A stretch of DNA of 64,000 bases from Leifsonia sp. AK011 (GTDB lineage Bacteria; Actinomycetota; Actinomycetes; Actinomycetales; Microbacteriaceae): assembly GCF_013410945.1 (NCBI RefSeq), contig NZ_JACCCH010000001.1:124001-188000 (forward strand), given 5' to 3'. Numbering within the stretch: position 1 is the first letter of the stretch; every line of letters begins with the position of its first letter. Below, one piece after another: positions 1 to 8,294 of this stretch. The translations under genes were made by a program, and so were the position numbers. The notes beneath the pieces were generated by a model. The model was given only the letters and a program-made list of their open reading frames with translations. It did not search any database and was not told the DNA's origin.

Positions 1-351
1 GGACTGGATGTCGCTCCAGAACACCCAGCCGTCCTGCCCCTCGATCACCGGTGCACCGACCTCCGCTTCGTGCGCGTTCCACACTGCAGCGGATGCCGCG
101 GCCTCGCCACCACTCCAGGGGCGCGCGTCCGTCACCTCGGTGGCGGGGTGGCACTCATCGGGGAGGAGGTAGTCGCTCACGTCCGGGTCGGGTGACGCGA
201 TGGGCGCGGGACCGGCGTTGACACGACCCACGATGAAACCGCCGACACCCGCGATGAGCGAGAGGATCACGAGGATGACGAGCGGCACGTAGCGCACGTG
301 ACGCCAGCGGGAGAGGTTGCTCTGGCCGGGGGGCAGTTCGCGGAGGCTCAC
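1..351 (-). CDS. AlgX/SGNH-hydrolase-like exported protein, 3' part cut off by window edge
   Basis: Only the first 117 codons are inside the window. The frame starts at a GTG (349-351) that overlaps the TGA of the upstream acyltransferase (GTGA), so the two are translationally coupled. Residues about 19-43 form one transmembrane segment (YVPLVILVILSLIAGVGGF). Then comes an extracytoplasmic linker, and near residue 100 the sequence VIEGQDGWVFWSD, which resembles the entry to AlgX/AlgJ/DltD-type SGNH domains (V-E-G-x-D-G-W-x-F). Proteins of this class commonly act with acyltransferase-3 or MBOAT partners in O-acetylating surface polysaccharide, and the neighbour fits. The catalytic Ser/Asp/His are outside the window, so activity cannot be checked. 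Confidence 0.7.
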   Translation of the reverse strand, partial: MSLRELPPGQSNLSRWRHVRYVPLVILVILSLIAGVGGFIVGRVNAGPAPIASPDPDVSDYLLPDECHPATEVTDARPWSGGEAAASAAVWNAHEAEVGAPVIEGQDGWVFWSDIQS

Positions 352-1583
352 GAGGATGCCACCTTCGGCTGCACATCGGACGCGGGGGCGGTCACGGGCT
401 CAGGCGCGGGCGGACCACTCGGGAAGTTGAGGCGAGTGCGCAGTCGACGCCACGGCTCCCACCACGGGTCGGTCACGGCGATGAGCTTGGAGAGCCACTT
501 CGGCGTCCAGTTCTTGAGGCTCATGGCGGGCTTCTCGATCAGGTGCCAGCTGAGGAACGCGTAGATGTGGCATCCCACGACGATGACGACGTGGTACACC
601 AGCCAGCCGTAGTCCTGGAGGTGGAAGTATGCCGCGAACTGCATGAGCGGCCACGCGATGATGTAGATGCCGTAGGAGAAGTCGCCGAAGCGTTCCCACC
701 GGTTGAGGAACTTCACGCGGATCGCGAACCACATCAGGAAGTAGAGGAAGAAGTACTGCCCGAAGACGAGCCATCCGCCGAATGCGTAGGTGGCGAGGGC
801 GACGAGGATCGCCACGATCGCGAACCGGTCGTCGAGCGGGATCTTCTCCCCCCACAACGCGAACAGGATCCCGAACGCGAACGGGGCCAGGAGCAGGAGC
901 ATCCTGAAGTCGGAGAAGGCCGGGCCGAACTCGGTCATGGGGATACGCAGCCACTGCACGGTCGCCAGGACGATGATGAGGAAGGCCACCGCGGTACCGA
1001 GCACGCGGTTGGTGAGGGCGCCGATGATGCCCAGCACGCCGACGAGGATGTAGGCACCGAACTCGAACGCGAGGGTCCAGGCCGACCCGTTCCATTCGAA
1101 CCCACCGTGCAACGTGTAGAAGGGGATCGTTGTGCCCATCTCCGCGATGCTCGGCTGGCGCATGAGGAGGGTCATGTTGTTGTAGAAGTACGTGAGCGGC
1201 GAGTCGACCGGCGCGGTGAAGAAGCCGTCGATCGAGCCGGTCTCCTTCATCCACGCGATCGGCGCAAGGATGAAGGCGGTCACGAGGAGCGTCGCCCAGA
1301 ATGCCGGGTAGATGCGCGTGATACGACGCCAGAAGAAGCGGGGTGTGCTCGACCGCCCCATCTTGCTCTTCGTGATGAGGAAGCCGGAGAGGAAGAAGAA
1401 GCCGGCGACGGCGACGCCACCGAGGGACTGCTCATTGCTGAACTGGGTGCCCAGGTCCTTGCCTCCGTAGAAGCCACCCAGCGGGCCGGCGTGGGAGAAG
1501 ATGACCATGAAGGCCATGAGCCACCGGACGAAGCCGATGCTGTTGGCGCGTGGATTGAACGCGCTGGCCACTGTTGACTTCAC
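348..1583 (-). CDS. acyltransferase-3 family integral membrane O-acyltransferase
   Basis: About 411 residues with roughly ten hydrophobic segments along the whole length, as in the OafA/YrhL acyltransferase-3 family. The N-terminus carries the family R-X10-H motif (R in IGFVRW, H in VIFSHAG), which is essential in characterised members. These enzymes move acetyl or other acyl groups onto surface polysaccharide or lipid. The start could be GTG at 1586 or 1583. I take 1583 because a TAGGAT -10 hexamer (1590-1595, minus) lies 6 nt from it, which gives a leaderless transcript. The stop overlaps the start of the AlgX-like gene. The gene belongs with the glycosyltransferase and RgpF-like genes behind it. 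The acceptor sugar is unknown. Confidence 0.88.
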   Translation of the reverse strand: MKSTVASAFNPRANSIGFVRWLMAFMVIFSHAGPLGGFYGGKDLGTQFSNEQSLGGVAVAGFFFLSGFLITKSKMGRSSTPRFFWRRITRIYPAFWATLLVTAFILAPIAWMKETGSIDGFFTAPVDSPLTYFYNNMTLLMRQPSIAEMGTTIPFYTLHGGFEWNGSAWTLAFEFGAYILVGVLGIIGALTNRVLGTAVAFLIIVLATVQWLRIPMTEFGPAFSDFRMLLLLAPFAFGILFALWGEKIPLDDRFAIVAILVALATYAFGGWLVFGQYFFLYFLMWFAIRVKFLNRWERFGDFSYGIYIIAWPLMQFAAYFHLQDYGWLVYHVVIVVGCHIYAFLSWHLIEKPAMSLKNWTPKWLSKLIAVTDPWWEPWRRLRTRLNFPSGPPAPEPVTAPASDVQPKVASS

Positions 1584-1622
1584 CACGACATCCTAACCGC
1601 CCGGATTCGAGCCCCCCGAAGC

Positions 1623-2942
1623 CTATTCCGCTGGGGGTGTGGCACTCGCGCTCGAGCGACGAAGCCGCTCCACGATTCGCCGCGGACTCTTGACGTAGCC
1701 CGCGTAGTACCCGACCCGGCGTGTCCAGTGGTTGGCTGCCTCCGACTCGAGGGCCGCCACCCGCATCTGTGACAGGTCGTACCAGTACCGCAACTCTTCG
1801 GTCGCGGTGCGCAGCGCGTCGCGATCGGTCTCGATCTGGGCCAGGCGACCGCGGATCTCGTAGTAGTCGATCTCCATCGTGCGCAGTTGTTCGCGGACGC
1901 GCGACGTCCACGCCAGCAGCTCCCGGTCGTTGACGGATGCCGCCACCGCTCGCTCCAGGAACACCGAGGCCGCCGCAGCGCGCTGGGCGTAGGTGTGCTG
2001 CCCGAGCACGACGTCGCGGAGTCGGGCCGTCAGCGCGGCGTGCGCCTCGGGATCCGCGCGGGCCGTACGCAGCACCTCCGGAAGCTCCTCCGGCTCGTCG
2101 TAGCAGAGGACCTCGTCGAGATCGAGTTCGTCGAGTGCCCGTGTGTTGTTGGTGATGACGGCCGCCCCGCAGGCGAGGGCGTCGAAGAGCCGTGAGTTCT
2201 GGGCTCCGTAGTCACGAGCCGCAGGAATGGCATCGTCGATCACGAAGTTCCAGGCCGAGTAGACCGCGGGCAGAGCGAAGTAGTCCACACGCCGGGAGTG
2301 GTCGATGCCCTCCGGGAGGGTGAGGTACGGCATGTTGCGACCGAACCACGTCACCGGCTCCGTCGCCGCAACGAGCGCGAGCGAGGCGAAGAGCCCCCGG
2401 TCGGATCCCCAGTAGTTGGCCGTCGTCACGACTCCGCGGTCGCGAGGCACGTCGACGGGGCTGAAGAGCTCGGGATCGGTCGCCAGCGGCAGGACCTCAA
2501 CGGGCCCGGGGTACGCCTCTCGCATACGCGTCGCGGAGAGTTCCGAACTGCACCAGATCTGGGCGAACGCCTCCAGGTAGGGCAGCTCCGCCCACCGGTC
2601 TGTCCAGTTGCGCACCCAGGCGATCGCCGCCGTGTCGGGGTGCACGAGCCCCGGCACATAGGTCTCGATCATCACGATCGCGGCGTCGAAACCCTCTGGC
2701 GTGACATCCGACCATCTCTCGGTCGGCCACAGGGTGATGCCCCAACCCTCGCGGCGCAGGTATTTAGCGAGCCCCAGCCCGACATAGACGTCGCCATGGC
2801 TCGCCGAGAGGTCGGTTGTCGACACGACGAACAGCAGGCGACCGCGCGATCCCTCGGAGTATTCGCCAGCGGCAAGCGCTTCGTACTCCGAGATGACCTG
2901 GGGATCGGCGGCGAACTCGTCGAGCACCGGGTCCTCATTCAT
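1623..2942 (-). CDS. glycosyltransferase, CgeB/family-1-like C-terminal domain
   Basis: 439 residues. The N-terminal half begins with a Rossmann-type strand (RLLFVVSTTDLSASHGDVY). The region near residues 245-265 (NSRLFDALACGAAVITNN) matches the nucleotide-sugar binding end of GT-B glycosyltransferases of the Glyco_trans_1_2/CgeB type. Residues about 350-410 are rich in charged heptads and likely form a coiled coil, followed by a basic tail. It probably adds a sugar to a surface glycan made by this cluster; donor and acceptor cannot be read from sequence. The ATG is 6 nt after a TAGGCT -10-like hexamer, so the transcript may be leaderless. It is separated from its neighbours by only 29-40 nt. 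Confidence 0.82.
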   Translation of the reverse strand: MNEDPVLDEFAADPQVISEYEALAAGEYSEGSRGRLLFVVSTTDLSASHGDVYVGLGLAKYLRREGWGITLWPTERWSDVTPEGFDAAIVMIETYVPGLVHPDTAAIAWVRNWTDRWAELPYLEAFAQIWCSSELSATRMREAYPGPVEVLPLATDPELFSPVDVPRDRGVVTTANYWGSDRGLFASLALVAATEPVTWFGRNMPYLTLPEGIDHSRRVDYFALPAVYSAWNFVIDDAIPAARDYGAQNSRLFDALACGAAVITNNTRALDELDLDEVLCYDEPEELPEVLRTARADPEAHAALTARLRDVVLGQHTYAQRAAAASVFLERAVAASVNDRELLAWTSRVREQLRTMEIDYYEIRGRLAQIETDRDALRTATEELRYWYDLSQMRVAALESEAANHWTRRVGYYAGYVKSPRRIVERLRRSSASATPPAE

Positions 2943-2971
2943 GGGGACAGCCTATTGGAGGCCCCCCGGTG

Positions 2972-4882
2972 TCAGGGCTCGTCGACAGGCGTGCGATACA
3001 GAATCCGTCGAAGGCGCTTCCACGGCCGGTCGAGCCTGTCGCGGAGCTTCGGGTGCTTCCTGGCGACGTAGCCACCGACGGCCCGCAGCGGCCCGCCATC
3101 GACGCGCGCTGCCAGCGCCTCACGCTGCCGGAGCTCGGTGACGGCCCACAGGGCGTCGCCCTTCACACTCTCGCTGTAGCGATCGAGCTTGTACTCGAGG
3201 TACGTGTGGCTGATCGCGGCGTAGTCCGTGGTCGAGACGGTGCGCACGTGGTACCCGAGCTCGCCAGCGGCATAGGCGATCGCCCGCTCCTGCACGTGCG
3301 CGAGGCTGCCGTCGCCGTGCTCGGTCTCCGGCTGGTAGTCCTCGTACTGGTACTCGACGGAGAAGAGGAGCGCCATCGCCTCGGGGCGCGCGATCCACAT
3401 GGCACCCATGGGCGCGAGTGGTGAGATGTCGTCGAGGGGAACGTGGATGCCCAGCTTCTCCTCGTACTCGGCCATCGGCTCCTTGTTGGTGAACCAGGCA
3501 CCACCCATGGTGGGGAACCCGATGTGGATCATCGGGGGGAAGACGGCTCCGAGTCCGCTGTGCTTCTGGAAGAGTCCGATCACGTTCGCCGTGTACCCGG
3601 GAGTGCCGAGCACATTCCACAGCTGCTGGCGCTTGAAGAACTCGCCGACGCTGCCCACCTGCTGCACCGTCTTCTTGGAGTGGACCTTCACGACGAGGTC
3701 GTAGTCGCCGCTCAGGATGCGATCGCGTGTGCCGATGAAGAATGCGCTCAGGTCGCGTCCGCGGTTCGACGGGAGCACTCGCACCTCGGCCGCTCCCACG
3801 AGCGGGTCGGCGCGGTCGGCGATGCGCTCGCGAATGAACTCCGCCTTCTCCTCCGACGTCGTGGTCACGACGAGGTCGTAGCGGCTGGGCAGCGACGTGA
3901 GACGGTCGAGCAGCTCATCCGTCATGTCCTCGTAGAAGATGTGCACGGCGGCGAGAAGGCGAAGGGGCTTCTCCTCGTCGTACGCCACCTGCTGGTCCGG
4001 CAGGATCTCCAGCAGCGAGGCTGCCGTGTTGAGAATGCGCGGCTGGGCGGTGCGAGCCATGTTCTGCAGCACGAGCTCCTCCGGATACCCGTGGCGCGCT
4101 GCGGCGGCGAGGATCCACCGACCGATGACGGCCTGGCGGTCCATGTAGAGCGGGTCGTGGAAGAACGGTCGACGCTTCATGACGGGGCAGCCCTCGTCGA
4201 TGAGCTGTTCGGCTCGCTGGAAGATCGGATGCAACGACCCCGGGTAGTTCTCGTTGGGGTACGCGACCTCGTACGTGTAGCCGAGCTCGCTGAAGTGCTT
4301 CGTGAAGCGGGACTCGTGCTGGAGGATCGAATCCGTGTAGGAGGTGATCATCGGCATGTCACGCCAGTAGGCCGCCCAGTCCTCCGACTCGAGCAGCCTG
4401 CGTCGGGACGCGATCCAGTGTGACTGGATGTGCGCGGGGAGGGACCCCTCGAGGGTGAAGGGATTGGGCTCCACCTCGCCGTGATCGGTGACACCCCAGA
4501 AGTCCACTTCGCGTGCCGACATCCGCTCGAACAGCGGACCGAAATCGCCCACCGGACCGAACCAGGTGTAGTTCATGAGGATGAGCTCGTCGAACTCGCT
4601 CACCCGTTCGCCGAGACGCTCGATCGCCGTCTTGTAGCCCCAGACGTCGAACCCGATGTTCTCCCGGTCCCAGATGTCGTCGACGATGCCCTCGAGGGAC
4701 GCACGGCCAGCGTCGTTCATCGCGCCGTTGGAGATCACGACGAGCAGGTCCGCGAAGGGCTTCAGCCGCTCGAGCTTGTACGGGATGTAGTCATCCACCA
4801 CACCCTGGGGGTCGTAGAACAGGTAGAAGATCGCCCGTTTCGCGTTGCGCGGCAGTGCAGCGGGAGCCTGAGCTGTATTCAC
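2972..4882 (-). CDS. rhamnan synthesis protein F (RgpF)-like polysaccharide biosynthesis protein
   Basis: About 636 residues. The N-terminus (IFYLFYDPQGVVDDYIPYKLE) and the following LVVISNG and NIGFDVWGYKTAIE segments are typical of the RgpF/rhamnan synthesis F family. That family acts in making rhamnose-containing wall polysaccharides. A second block (LAAVHIFYEDMTDELLDRL, then KVHSKKT) repeats the pattern usual in these proteins. A GTG start at 4888 is possible. I prefer GTG 4882 because a GAAGG ribosome site (4889-4893) is then 6 nt away. It heads the minus-strand polysaccharide cluster, and a TATACT -10 element lies at 4933-4938. The exact reaction is not established for most family members. 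Confidence 0.85.
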   Translation of the reverse strand: MNTAQAPAALPRNAKRAIFYLFYDPQGVVDDYIPYKLERLKPFADLLVVISNGAMNDAGRASLEGIVDDIWDRENIGFDVWGYKTAIERLGERVSEFDELILMNYTWFGPVGDFGPLFERMSAREVDFWGVTDHGEVEPNPFTLEGSLPAHIQSHWIASRRRLLESEDWAAYWRDMPMITSYTDSILQHESRFTKHFSELGYTYEVAYPNENYPGSLHPIFQRAEQLIDEGCPVMKRRPFFHDPLYMDRQAVIGRWILAAAARHGYPEELVLQNMARTAQPRILNTAASLLEILPDQQVAYDEEKPLRLLAAVHIFYEDMTDELLDRLTSLPSRYDLVVTTTSEEKAEFIRERIADRADPLVGAAEVRVLPSNRGRDLSAFFIGTRDRILSGDYDLVVKVHSKKTVQQVGSVGEFFKRQQLWNVLGTPGYTANVIGLFQKHSGLGAVFPPMIHIGFPTMGGAWFTNKEPMAEYEEKLGIHVPLDDISPLAPMGAMWIARPEAMALLFSVEYQYEDYQPETEHGDGSLAHVQERAIAYAAGELGYHVRTVSTTDYAAISHTYLEYKLDRYSESVKGDALWAVTELRQREALAARVDGGPLRAVGGYVARKHPKLRDRLDRPWKRLRRILYRTPVDEP

Positions 4883-4932
4883 GTCCACCCTTCAGTCACG
4901 CTGGGCTTGGTGTACCCCGGCTGACTGGTCAC

Positions 4933-4938
4933 AGTATA
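4933..4938 (-). promoter_or_regulatory. -10 element TATACT for the surface-polysaccharide cluster
   Basis: On the minus strand the hexamer TATACT, one step from consensus TATAAT, lies about 45 nt before the RgpF-like start. Transcription would begin near 4926 and give a short leader that contains the GAAGG ribosome site. The -35 region (CGGATC at 17 nt) is poor. Confidence 0.45.
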
Positions 4939-4990
4939 GGCGACCGACCCGAACGGATCCGGGGTGTGTGCACCGCCTAGGATTGCGGCC

Positions 4991-5842
4991 ATGGCTGATC
5001 GAGTTCTGGTGACCGGTTCGGGTGGCTACGTCGGCCGCCACGTCGTGAGGGCTCTCCTCGACAGGGGTCATGAGGTCATCGCGACTGTCCGCCCCGGCTC
5101 CCGTTCCGACGTGGATGCCAGGGCCACCGTCGTCGCGGTCGACCTGCTCGATCCCGCCTTCGACGTCCGCACGCTCGCCGACACCCCGGTGGACGGAGTC
5201 GTGCACCTCGCCTGGCAGGACGGGTTCGCCCACAACGCGACATCCCACATGCTGCAGCTCTCCGACCACTTCCGTCTTCTCGAGGCGTTCACCGACTGGG
5301 GAGTGAAGCGGCTGGCCGTGCTCGGCACGATGCACGAGATCGGCTACTGGGAGGGGGCCATCGACGCGGACACTCCCACCAACCCGCTCTCGCTCTACGG
5401 GATCGCGAAGGATGCCCTGCGCAAGGCCAGCTTCGTGCACCTCGCGCCGCGCGTCCCGCTGCAGTGGCTGCGCTGCTACTACATCCTCGGGGACGACCTC
5501 AACAACCAGTCGATATTCACGCGAATCCTGAAGGCCGCCGAGGAGGGCAAGGACACCTTCCCCTTCACCACGGGGCGCAACAAGTACGACTTCATCGACG
5601 TGGCAGAGCTGGGGGAGCAGATCGCCACCGTCAGCGCACGCGCGGACATCACGGGCATCGTCAACTGCAGCAGCGGAGTCCCGATGACCCTCGCCGACCG
5701 CGTCGAGGCCTTCATCGCCGAGAACAATCTGCCCATCGCGCTCGAGTACGGCGCGTTCCCCGATCGCCCCTACGATTCGCCTGGCGTGTGGGGCGATGCA
5801 ACGCAGATTCTCGCCGTCATGGAAGAGGCCTCGAAGGCATAG
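4991..5842 (+). CDS. NAD-dependent epimerase/dehydratase family protein
   Basis: 283 residues, extended short-chain dehydrogenase fold. The NAD-binding glycine motif is VTGSGGYVGRHV (residues 7-18). The catalytic Y-x3-K is Tyr136/Lys140 in SLYGIAK, with a Thr/Ser-containing strand (AVLGTMHE) just before it. Likely substrates are nucleotide-activated sugars, because it stands divergently beside the polysaccharide genes; this is inference. The ATG at 4991 is chosen over in-frame upstream codons. It begins the Rossmann strand directly, and a TAGGAT hexamer (4978-4983) lies 7 nt before it, implying a leaderless message. Confidence 0.85.
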   Translation: MADRVLVTGSGGYVGRHVVRALLDRGHEVIATVRPGSRSDVDARATVVAVDLLDPAFDVRTLADTPVDGVVHLAWQDGFAHNATSHMLQLSDHFRLLEAFTDWGVKRLAVLGTMHEIGYWEGAIDADTPTNPLSLYGIAKDALRKASFVHLAPRVPLQWLRCYYILGDDLNNQSIFTRILKAAEEGKDTFPFTTGRNKYDFIDVAELGEQIATVSARADITGIVNCSSGVPMTLADRVEAFIAENNLPIALEYGAFPDRPYDSPGVWGDATQILAVMEEASKA

Positions 5843-5903
5843 TGCTGGCGTCGTCCCCGGCGCTATGCTTGCCGCGCGTATCCGCATGCGAAAGGGGCCC
5901 TCG

Positions 5904-6083
5904 ATGGCTGGCAAGTTCGTGATCTCGAAGGACAAGAAGGGCGAGTTCCGCTTCGTCCTCAAGGCGGGCAACGGCGAGATCATCGCCACCTCGGAGGGAT
6001 ATGCCTCCAAGGCGGGCGCCCAGGGCGGGATCGAATCGGTGCGCAAGAACGCCGCTGACGCCGTGGTCGTCGACGAGTCCTAG
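5904..6083 (+). CDS. YegP family protein (DUF1508)
   Basis: 59 residues with one DUF1508 repeat: GKFVISKDKKGEFRFVLKA, then GEIIATSEGYASKAGAQGGI and a closing VRKNAADAVVVDES. The beta-hairpin fold with the E-x-Y-x-S-K-x-x-A signature is diagnostic. Proteins of this family are small, soluble and of unproven function; single- and double-repeat forms exist and this is the single form. The AAAGGGG purine run at 5891-5897 is a good ribosome site at about 6 nt from the ATG. The gene stands alone between the epimerase and a small conserved gene. Confidence 0.9.
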   Translation: MAGKFVISKDKKGEFRFVLKAGNGEIIATSEGYASKAGAQGGIESVRKNAADAVVVDES

Positions 6084-6137
6084 GACCGAACTTTTCTTCC
6101 CCTGTGACCGTTCACGTTCATGGGGCATGATGGGCGC

Positions 6138-6422
6138 ATGTCCAAGAAGATCGATTCAGCCCTCAAGGACCTCAAGAAGGCGCTCAAGAAGCACGCCGAG
6201 GTCGTCGGAGCACCGGCAGTCTCCCTGAAGAAATCGCAGCGCGCCAGCGCCAAGGTCGCCGCGGCAGCAGACGCCTACGCCGCGGCCGTACTCGCCAAGA
6301 GTGGGATGTCCAACCCCTTCACCGGGATGGAGACCCTCGAGGACTCGACGATCGCCTCCCTCGCCGCCGAGCGCGACGCACTGAAGAAGAGCCGCACCGG
6401 GCCCATCGATATCGCGAGCTGA
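6138..6422 (+). CDS. small alanine/lysine-rich conserved protein of unknown function
   Basis: 94 residues, almost wholly helical by composition. A lysine-rich N-terminus (SKKIDSALKDLKKALKKHAE) is followed by an alanine-rich central helix (VAAAADAYAAAVLAKSG) and a charged C-terminus. There is no signal peptide or membrane segment. The fold suggests a small nucleic-acid-associated or scaffolding helix bundle, but I cannot name a function. An in-frame ATG at 6120 is possible. I prefer 6138 because CATGAT at 6126-6131 could serve as a -10 element for a leaderless start. Confidence 0.65.
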   Translation: MSKKIDSALKDLKKALKKHAEVVGAPAVSLKKSQRASAKVAAAADAYAAAVLAKSGMSNPFTGMETLEDSTIASLAAERDALKKSRTGPIDIAS

Positions 6423-6436
6423 GGCTCCCGGTCGGG

Positions 6437-6736
6437 CTAGGCCTCCACGTCGACGCTCGCCCGCTGCGTGACGTGCTCACGCACGATGGCGGCAGCACGC
6501 ACGTGCTCGGGGTGAACCTGGTACCCCTCGAGCGCCTCCACGGAGTCGAACTCCGAGAGCAGCACGACATCCCAGTTGGCGTCGGGGAACGCGGCGTTGC
6601 CGTGGACCGTAAGAGAGCGGATTCCCGGGATGACGGTGGCGAGCGGCTCCAGCGCCTCCTTGATCGCGGTCGTGGACGCGGCCCTGGCCGAGGCATCCTC
6701 TGCGGCCAGCCTCCAGATCACGATGTGCTTGATCAC
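6437..6736 (-). CDS. Dabb family stress-responsive alpha/beta barrel protein
   Basis: 99 residues. It begins MIKHIVIWRL and contains IPGIRSLTVHGNA and WDVVLLSEFDSVEALEGYQVHPEH, which are the beta-alpha-beta signatures of the dimeric alpha/beta barrel (Dabb) family. In this family the V-H-W-core and the HPEH segment line the barrel. Function in bacteria is usually unknown. The GTG start overlaps the stop of the glutaredoxin-like gene (GTGA at 6733-6736), so the two are co-transcribed and translationally coupled. Confidence 0.87.
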   Translation of the reverse strand: MIKHIVIWRLAAEDASARAASTTAIKEALEPLATVIPGIRSLTVHGNAAFPDANWDVVLLSEFDSVEALEGYQVHPEHVRAAAIVREHVTQRASVDVEA

Positions 6737-6990
6737 GCGTTCTGCTCCTTGAGCGCCGTGGCGAACCGCTCGGGGTCAACCCGCCAGATGGTGTGGACCC
6801 GATCCTCGATGAGCACAACCGGGATCTCATCCCAGTAGCGCTCGTTCAGCTTCGGGTCGTCGAGGATCGAGAGCTCCTCGACGGATGCCGCGATCCCCGT
6901 CGTGGCGATGACCTCGGTGACGACATCCCTGGCCGCATCGCACAGGTGACAGCCGGGTTTCGAGAGCAGAGTGACGCGGACGGGAGACAC
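6733..6990 (-). CDS. glutaredoxin-like protein (DUF836 type) with CxxC
   Basis: 85 residues. The redox centre CHLC (Cys14-Cys17 in LLSKPGCHLCDAA) is followed by VEELSILDDPKLNERYWDEIPVVLIED, which carries the cis-Pro region (I-P-V) of the thioredoxin fold. This is the short glutaredoxin-like DUF836 family common in actinobacteria and likely cytosolic. I chose the GTG at 6990 (V-S-P-V-R-V-T-L-L-S-K) because it places the CxxC at the usual distance from the N-terminus. The longer open frame upstream is antisense to the HAD gene. Confidence 0.85.
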   Translation of the reverse strand: MSPVRVTLLSKPGCHLCDAARDVVTEVIATTGIAASVEELSILDDPKLNERYWDEIPVVLIEDRVHTIWRVDPERFATALKEQNA

Positions 6991-7023
6991 GAGTCCCACC
7001 CTAATCTGACAGACTGAAGAGCG

Positions 7024-7767
7024 ATGCCCGACGCCGAGCCACTGACCCCGCACGTTCCTCCTGTGCTTGCCTTCTTCGACGTCGACAACACCCTGATGAA
7101 GGGCGCGAGCGTCTTCTACGTCGGCCGGGAAGCCTGGCGGCGGGGTCTCATCTCGTTCCGCGATATCGCGGTCTTCGGATGGCACCAATTCCGGTTCCTC
7201 GCGGTCGGCGAGAACCGCCATCACCTCGCGACGGCCAAGGAACGTGCCCTCGGACTGGTGAGCGGACACACCGAGGCGGGCCTCGTGCAACTCGCCCACG
7301 ACATCTACGACCGCGACATTGCGCCCAAGCTCTGGCCGGAGACCGTGGCTCTCGCGCGGCAGCATCTGGAGAACGGCCACGAGGTGTGGCTGATCACGGC
7401 GACTCCCCAGCTCGTTGCGGATGTCATCGCATCACGGCTGGGACTCACGGGTGCGATCGGCACGAAGGTGGAAGCCCTCGACGGCGTTTTCACGGGCGAC
7501 CTCGACGGTCACGTGCTCCACGGTGAGGAGAAGGCCGTGGTGGCGCGACAGTTCGCGACGGCGCGAGGTGCGGACCTCGACGAATGCTGGGCCTACTCGG
7601 ACTCGAGCAACGACATCCCGCTCCTGTCCGCGGTCGGCAATCGCATCGTCATCAATGCGGACGCCAAGCTACTCGCTCACGCGAGGCACGAGGGGTGGGA
7701 GGTGCTGCCGCTCAAGCGGTCGAGCATCCGAGAGGCCAAGCGGCACCTGAAGAAACAGGGCCGTTAG
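7024..7767 (+). CDS. HAD-IB family hydrolase (SerB-like phosphatase)
   Basis: 247 residues. HAD motif I is FFDVDNTLM (nucleophile Asp19, Asp21), motif II is LITATPQ, and motif III/IV is CWAYSDSSNDIPLL. The spacing and the C-terminal YSDSxxD-P-L-L block place it in the HAD subfamily IB that includes phosphoserine phosphatase and related lipid-phosphate phosphatases. The substrate is not certain. A weak GAAGA ribosome site precedes the ATG, and a TAATCT -10 candidate is at 7002-7007. Its stop is only 4 nt from that of the convergent bS22 gene. Confidence 0.88.
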   Translation: MPDAEPLTPHVPPVLAFFDVDNTLMKGASVFYVGREAWRRGLISFRDIAVFGWHQFRFLAVGENRHHLATAKERALGLVSGHTEAGLVQLAHDIYDRDIAPKLWPETVALARQHLENGHEVWLITATPQLVADVIASRLGLTGAIGTKVEALDGVFTGDLDGHVLHGEEKAVVARQFATARGADLDECWAYSDSSNDIPLLSAVGNRIVINADAKLLAHARHEGWEVLPLKRSSIREAKRHLKKQGR

Positions 7768-7771
7768 CGCA

Positions 7772-7870
7772 CTACTTCTTGTTGCGACGCTGGTGACGCG
7801 TCTTGCGCAGCAACTTGCGGTGCTTCTTCTTGGCCATCCGCTTGCGGCGCTTCTTGATGACTGAACCCAT
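7772..7870 (-). CDS. bS22/AURKAIP1-COX24 domain ribosomal micropeptide
   Basis: A 32-residue, extremely basic protein: [19 protein letters not shown], then a tail ending in RHQRRNKK. This matches the actinobacterial AURKAIP1/COX24-domain peptides. In mycobacteria they were found in ribosome structures as bS22, a small-subunit protein near the decoding centre. It is easily missed because of its length. In many actinobacteria this gene is next to a BldC-like gene, as here (118 nt away). A short inverted repeat lies in its leader (7903-7922). There is no good Shine-Dalgarno; the start context is GGTTCCTTATG. Confidence 0.93.
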   Translation of the reverse strand: MGSVIKKRRKRMAKKKHRKLLRKTRHQRRNKK

Positions 7871-7902
7871 AAGGAACCTCTACCGTTCTGAGTGAACTTG
7901 TG

Positions 7903-7922
7903 ACGGTTCGCTTCAGAACCGT
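7903..7922 (-). promoter_or_regulatory. inverted repeat in the leader of the bS22 gene
   Basis: ACGGTTC (7903-7909) and GAACCGT (7916-7922) form a perfect 7-bp inverted repeat with a 6-nt loop. It lies 32-52 nt upstream of the ribosomal micropeptide start. It could be an mRNA hairpin or an operator; no function can be assigned. Confidence 0.4.
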
Positions 7923-7988
7923 GGACAGGACAAGCGTCCAGTGTAGCCGGTAAACCAGCTGGTCGAATCGGGGGCAGATCTGCCGGGG

Positions 7989-8183
7989 TCAGCCGACGTC
8001 CGCGATGGGAGTCTCGATCGCCGCGGCGACAGCGGACTCCGGAATGCGGAAGGAACGACCGAAGCGCACGGCGGGCAACTCGCCAGCGTGGACGAGGCGG
8101 TACACCGTCATGTTGGACACGCGCATCATCTCGGCCACCTCAGCGACCGTGAGGAAGCGCACGTCGGACAGGTCCTGTGACAT
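7989..8183 (-). CDS. BldC-like MerR/excisionase-type helix-turn-helix protein
   Basis: 64 residues. FLTVAEVAEMMRVSNMTVYR is the winged-helix/MerR-like HTH, and LVHAGELPAVRFGRSFRIPE is the typical wing. This architecture and length match BldC, the small DNA-binding developmental regulator of actinobacteria that multimerises head-to-tail on DNA, and related excisionase-family proteins. It is cytosolic. AGGAA in the leader (10 nt from ATG) can act as ribosome site. Proximity to the bS22 gene is a conserved actinobacterial arrangement, which supports a chromosomal regulator rather than a phage excisionase. Confidence 0.85.
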   Translation of the reverse strand: MSQDLSDVRFLTVAEVAEMMRVSNMTVYRLVHAGELPAVRFGRSFRIPESAVAAAIETPIADVG

Positions 8184-8294
8184 TCGGCTGTGTTCCTTCT
8201 GATTCTGCGCCCCGTGTGACTGGAGTGCTAATCGGTAACACTAGGGGCTGCTGTGACCTGCTGTCCAGCCCGAGATTGAACTCGTTTCAGAGGT

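Noticed and set aside
4892-6046. 384-codon open frame on minus, antisense to the epimerase and YegP genes
   Set aside because: Arg/Gly/Val-rich composition without any recognisable domain; the plus-strand genes have clear motifs. Typical GC-rich antisense frame.
8223-8231. GAGTGCTAA resembling half of a CIRCE (HrcA) element
   Set aside because: The mirror half TTAGCACTC is absent at the required 9-nt spacing, and no heat-shock gene is adjacent.
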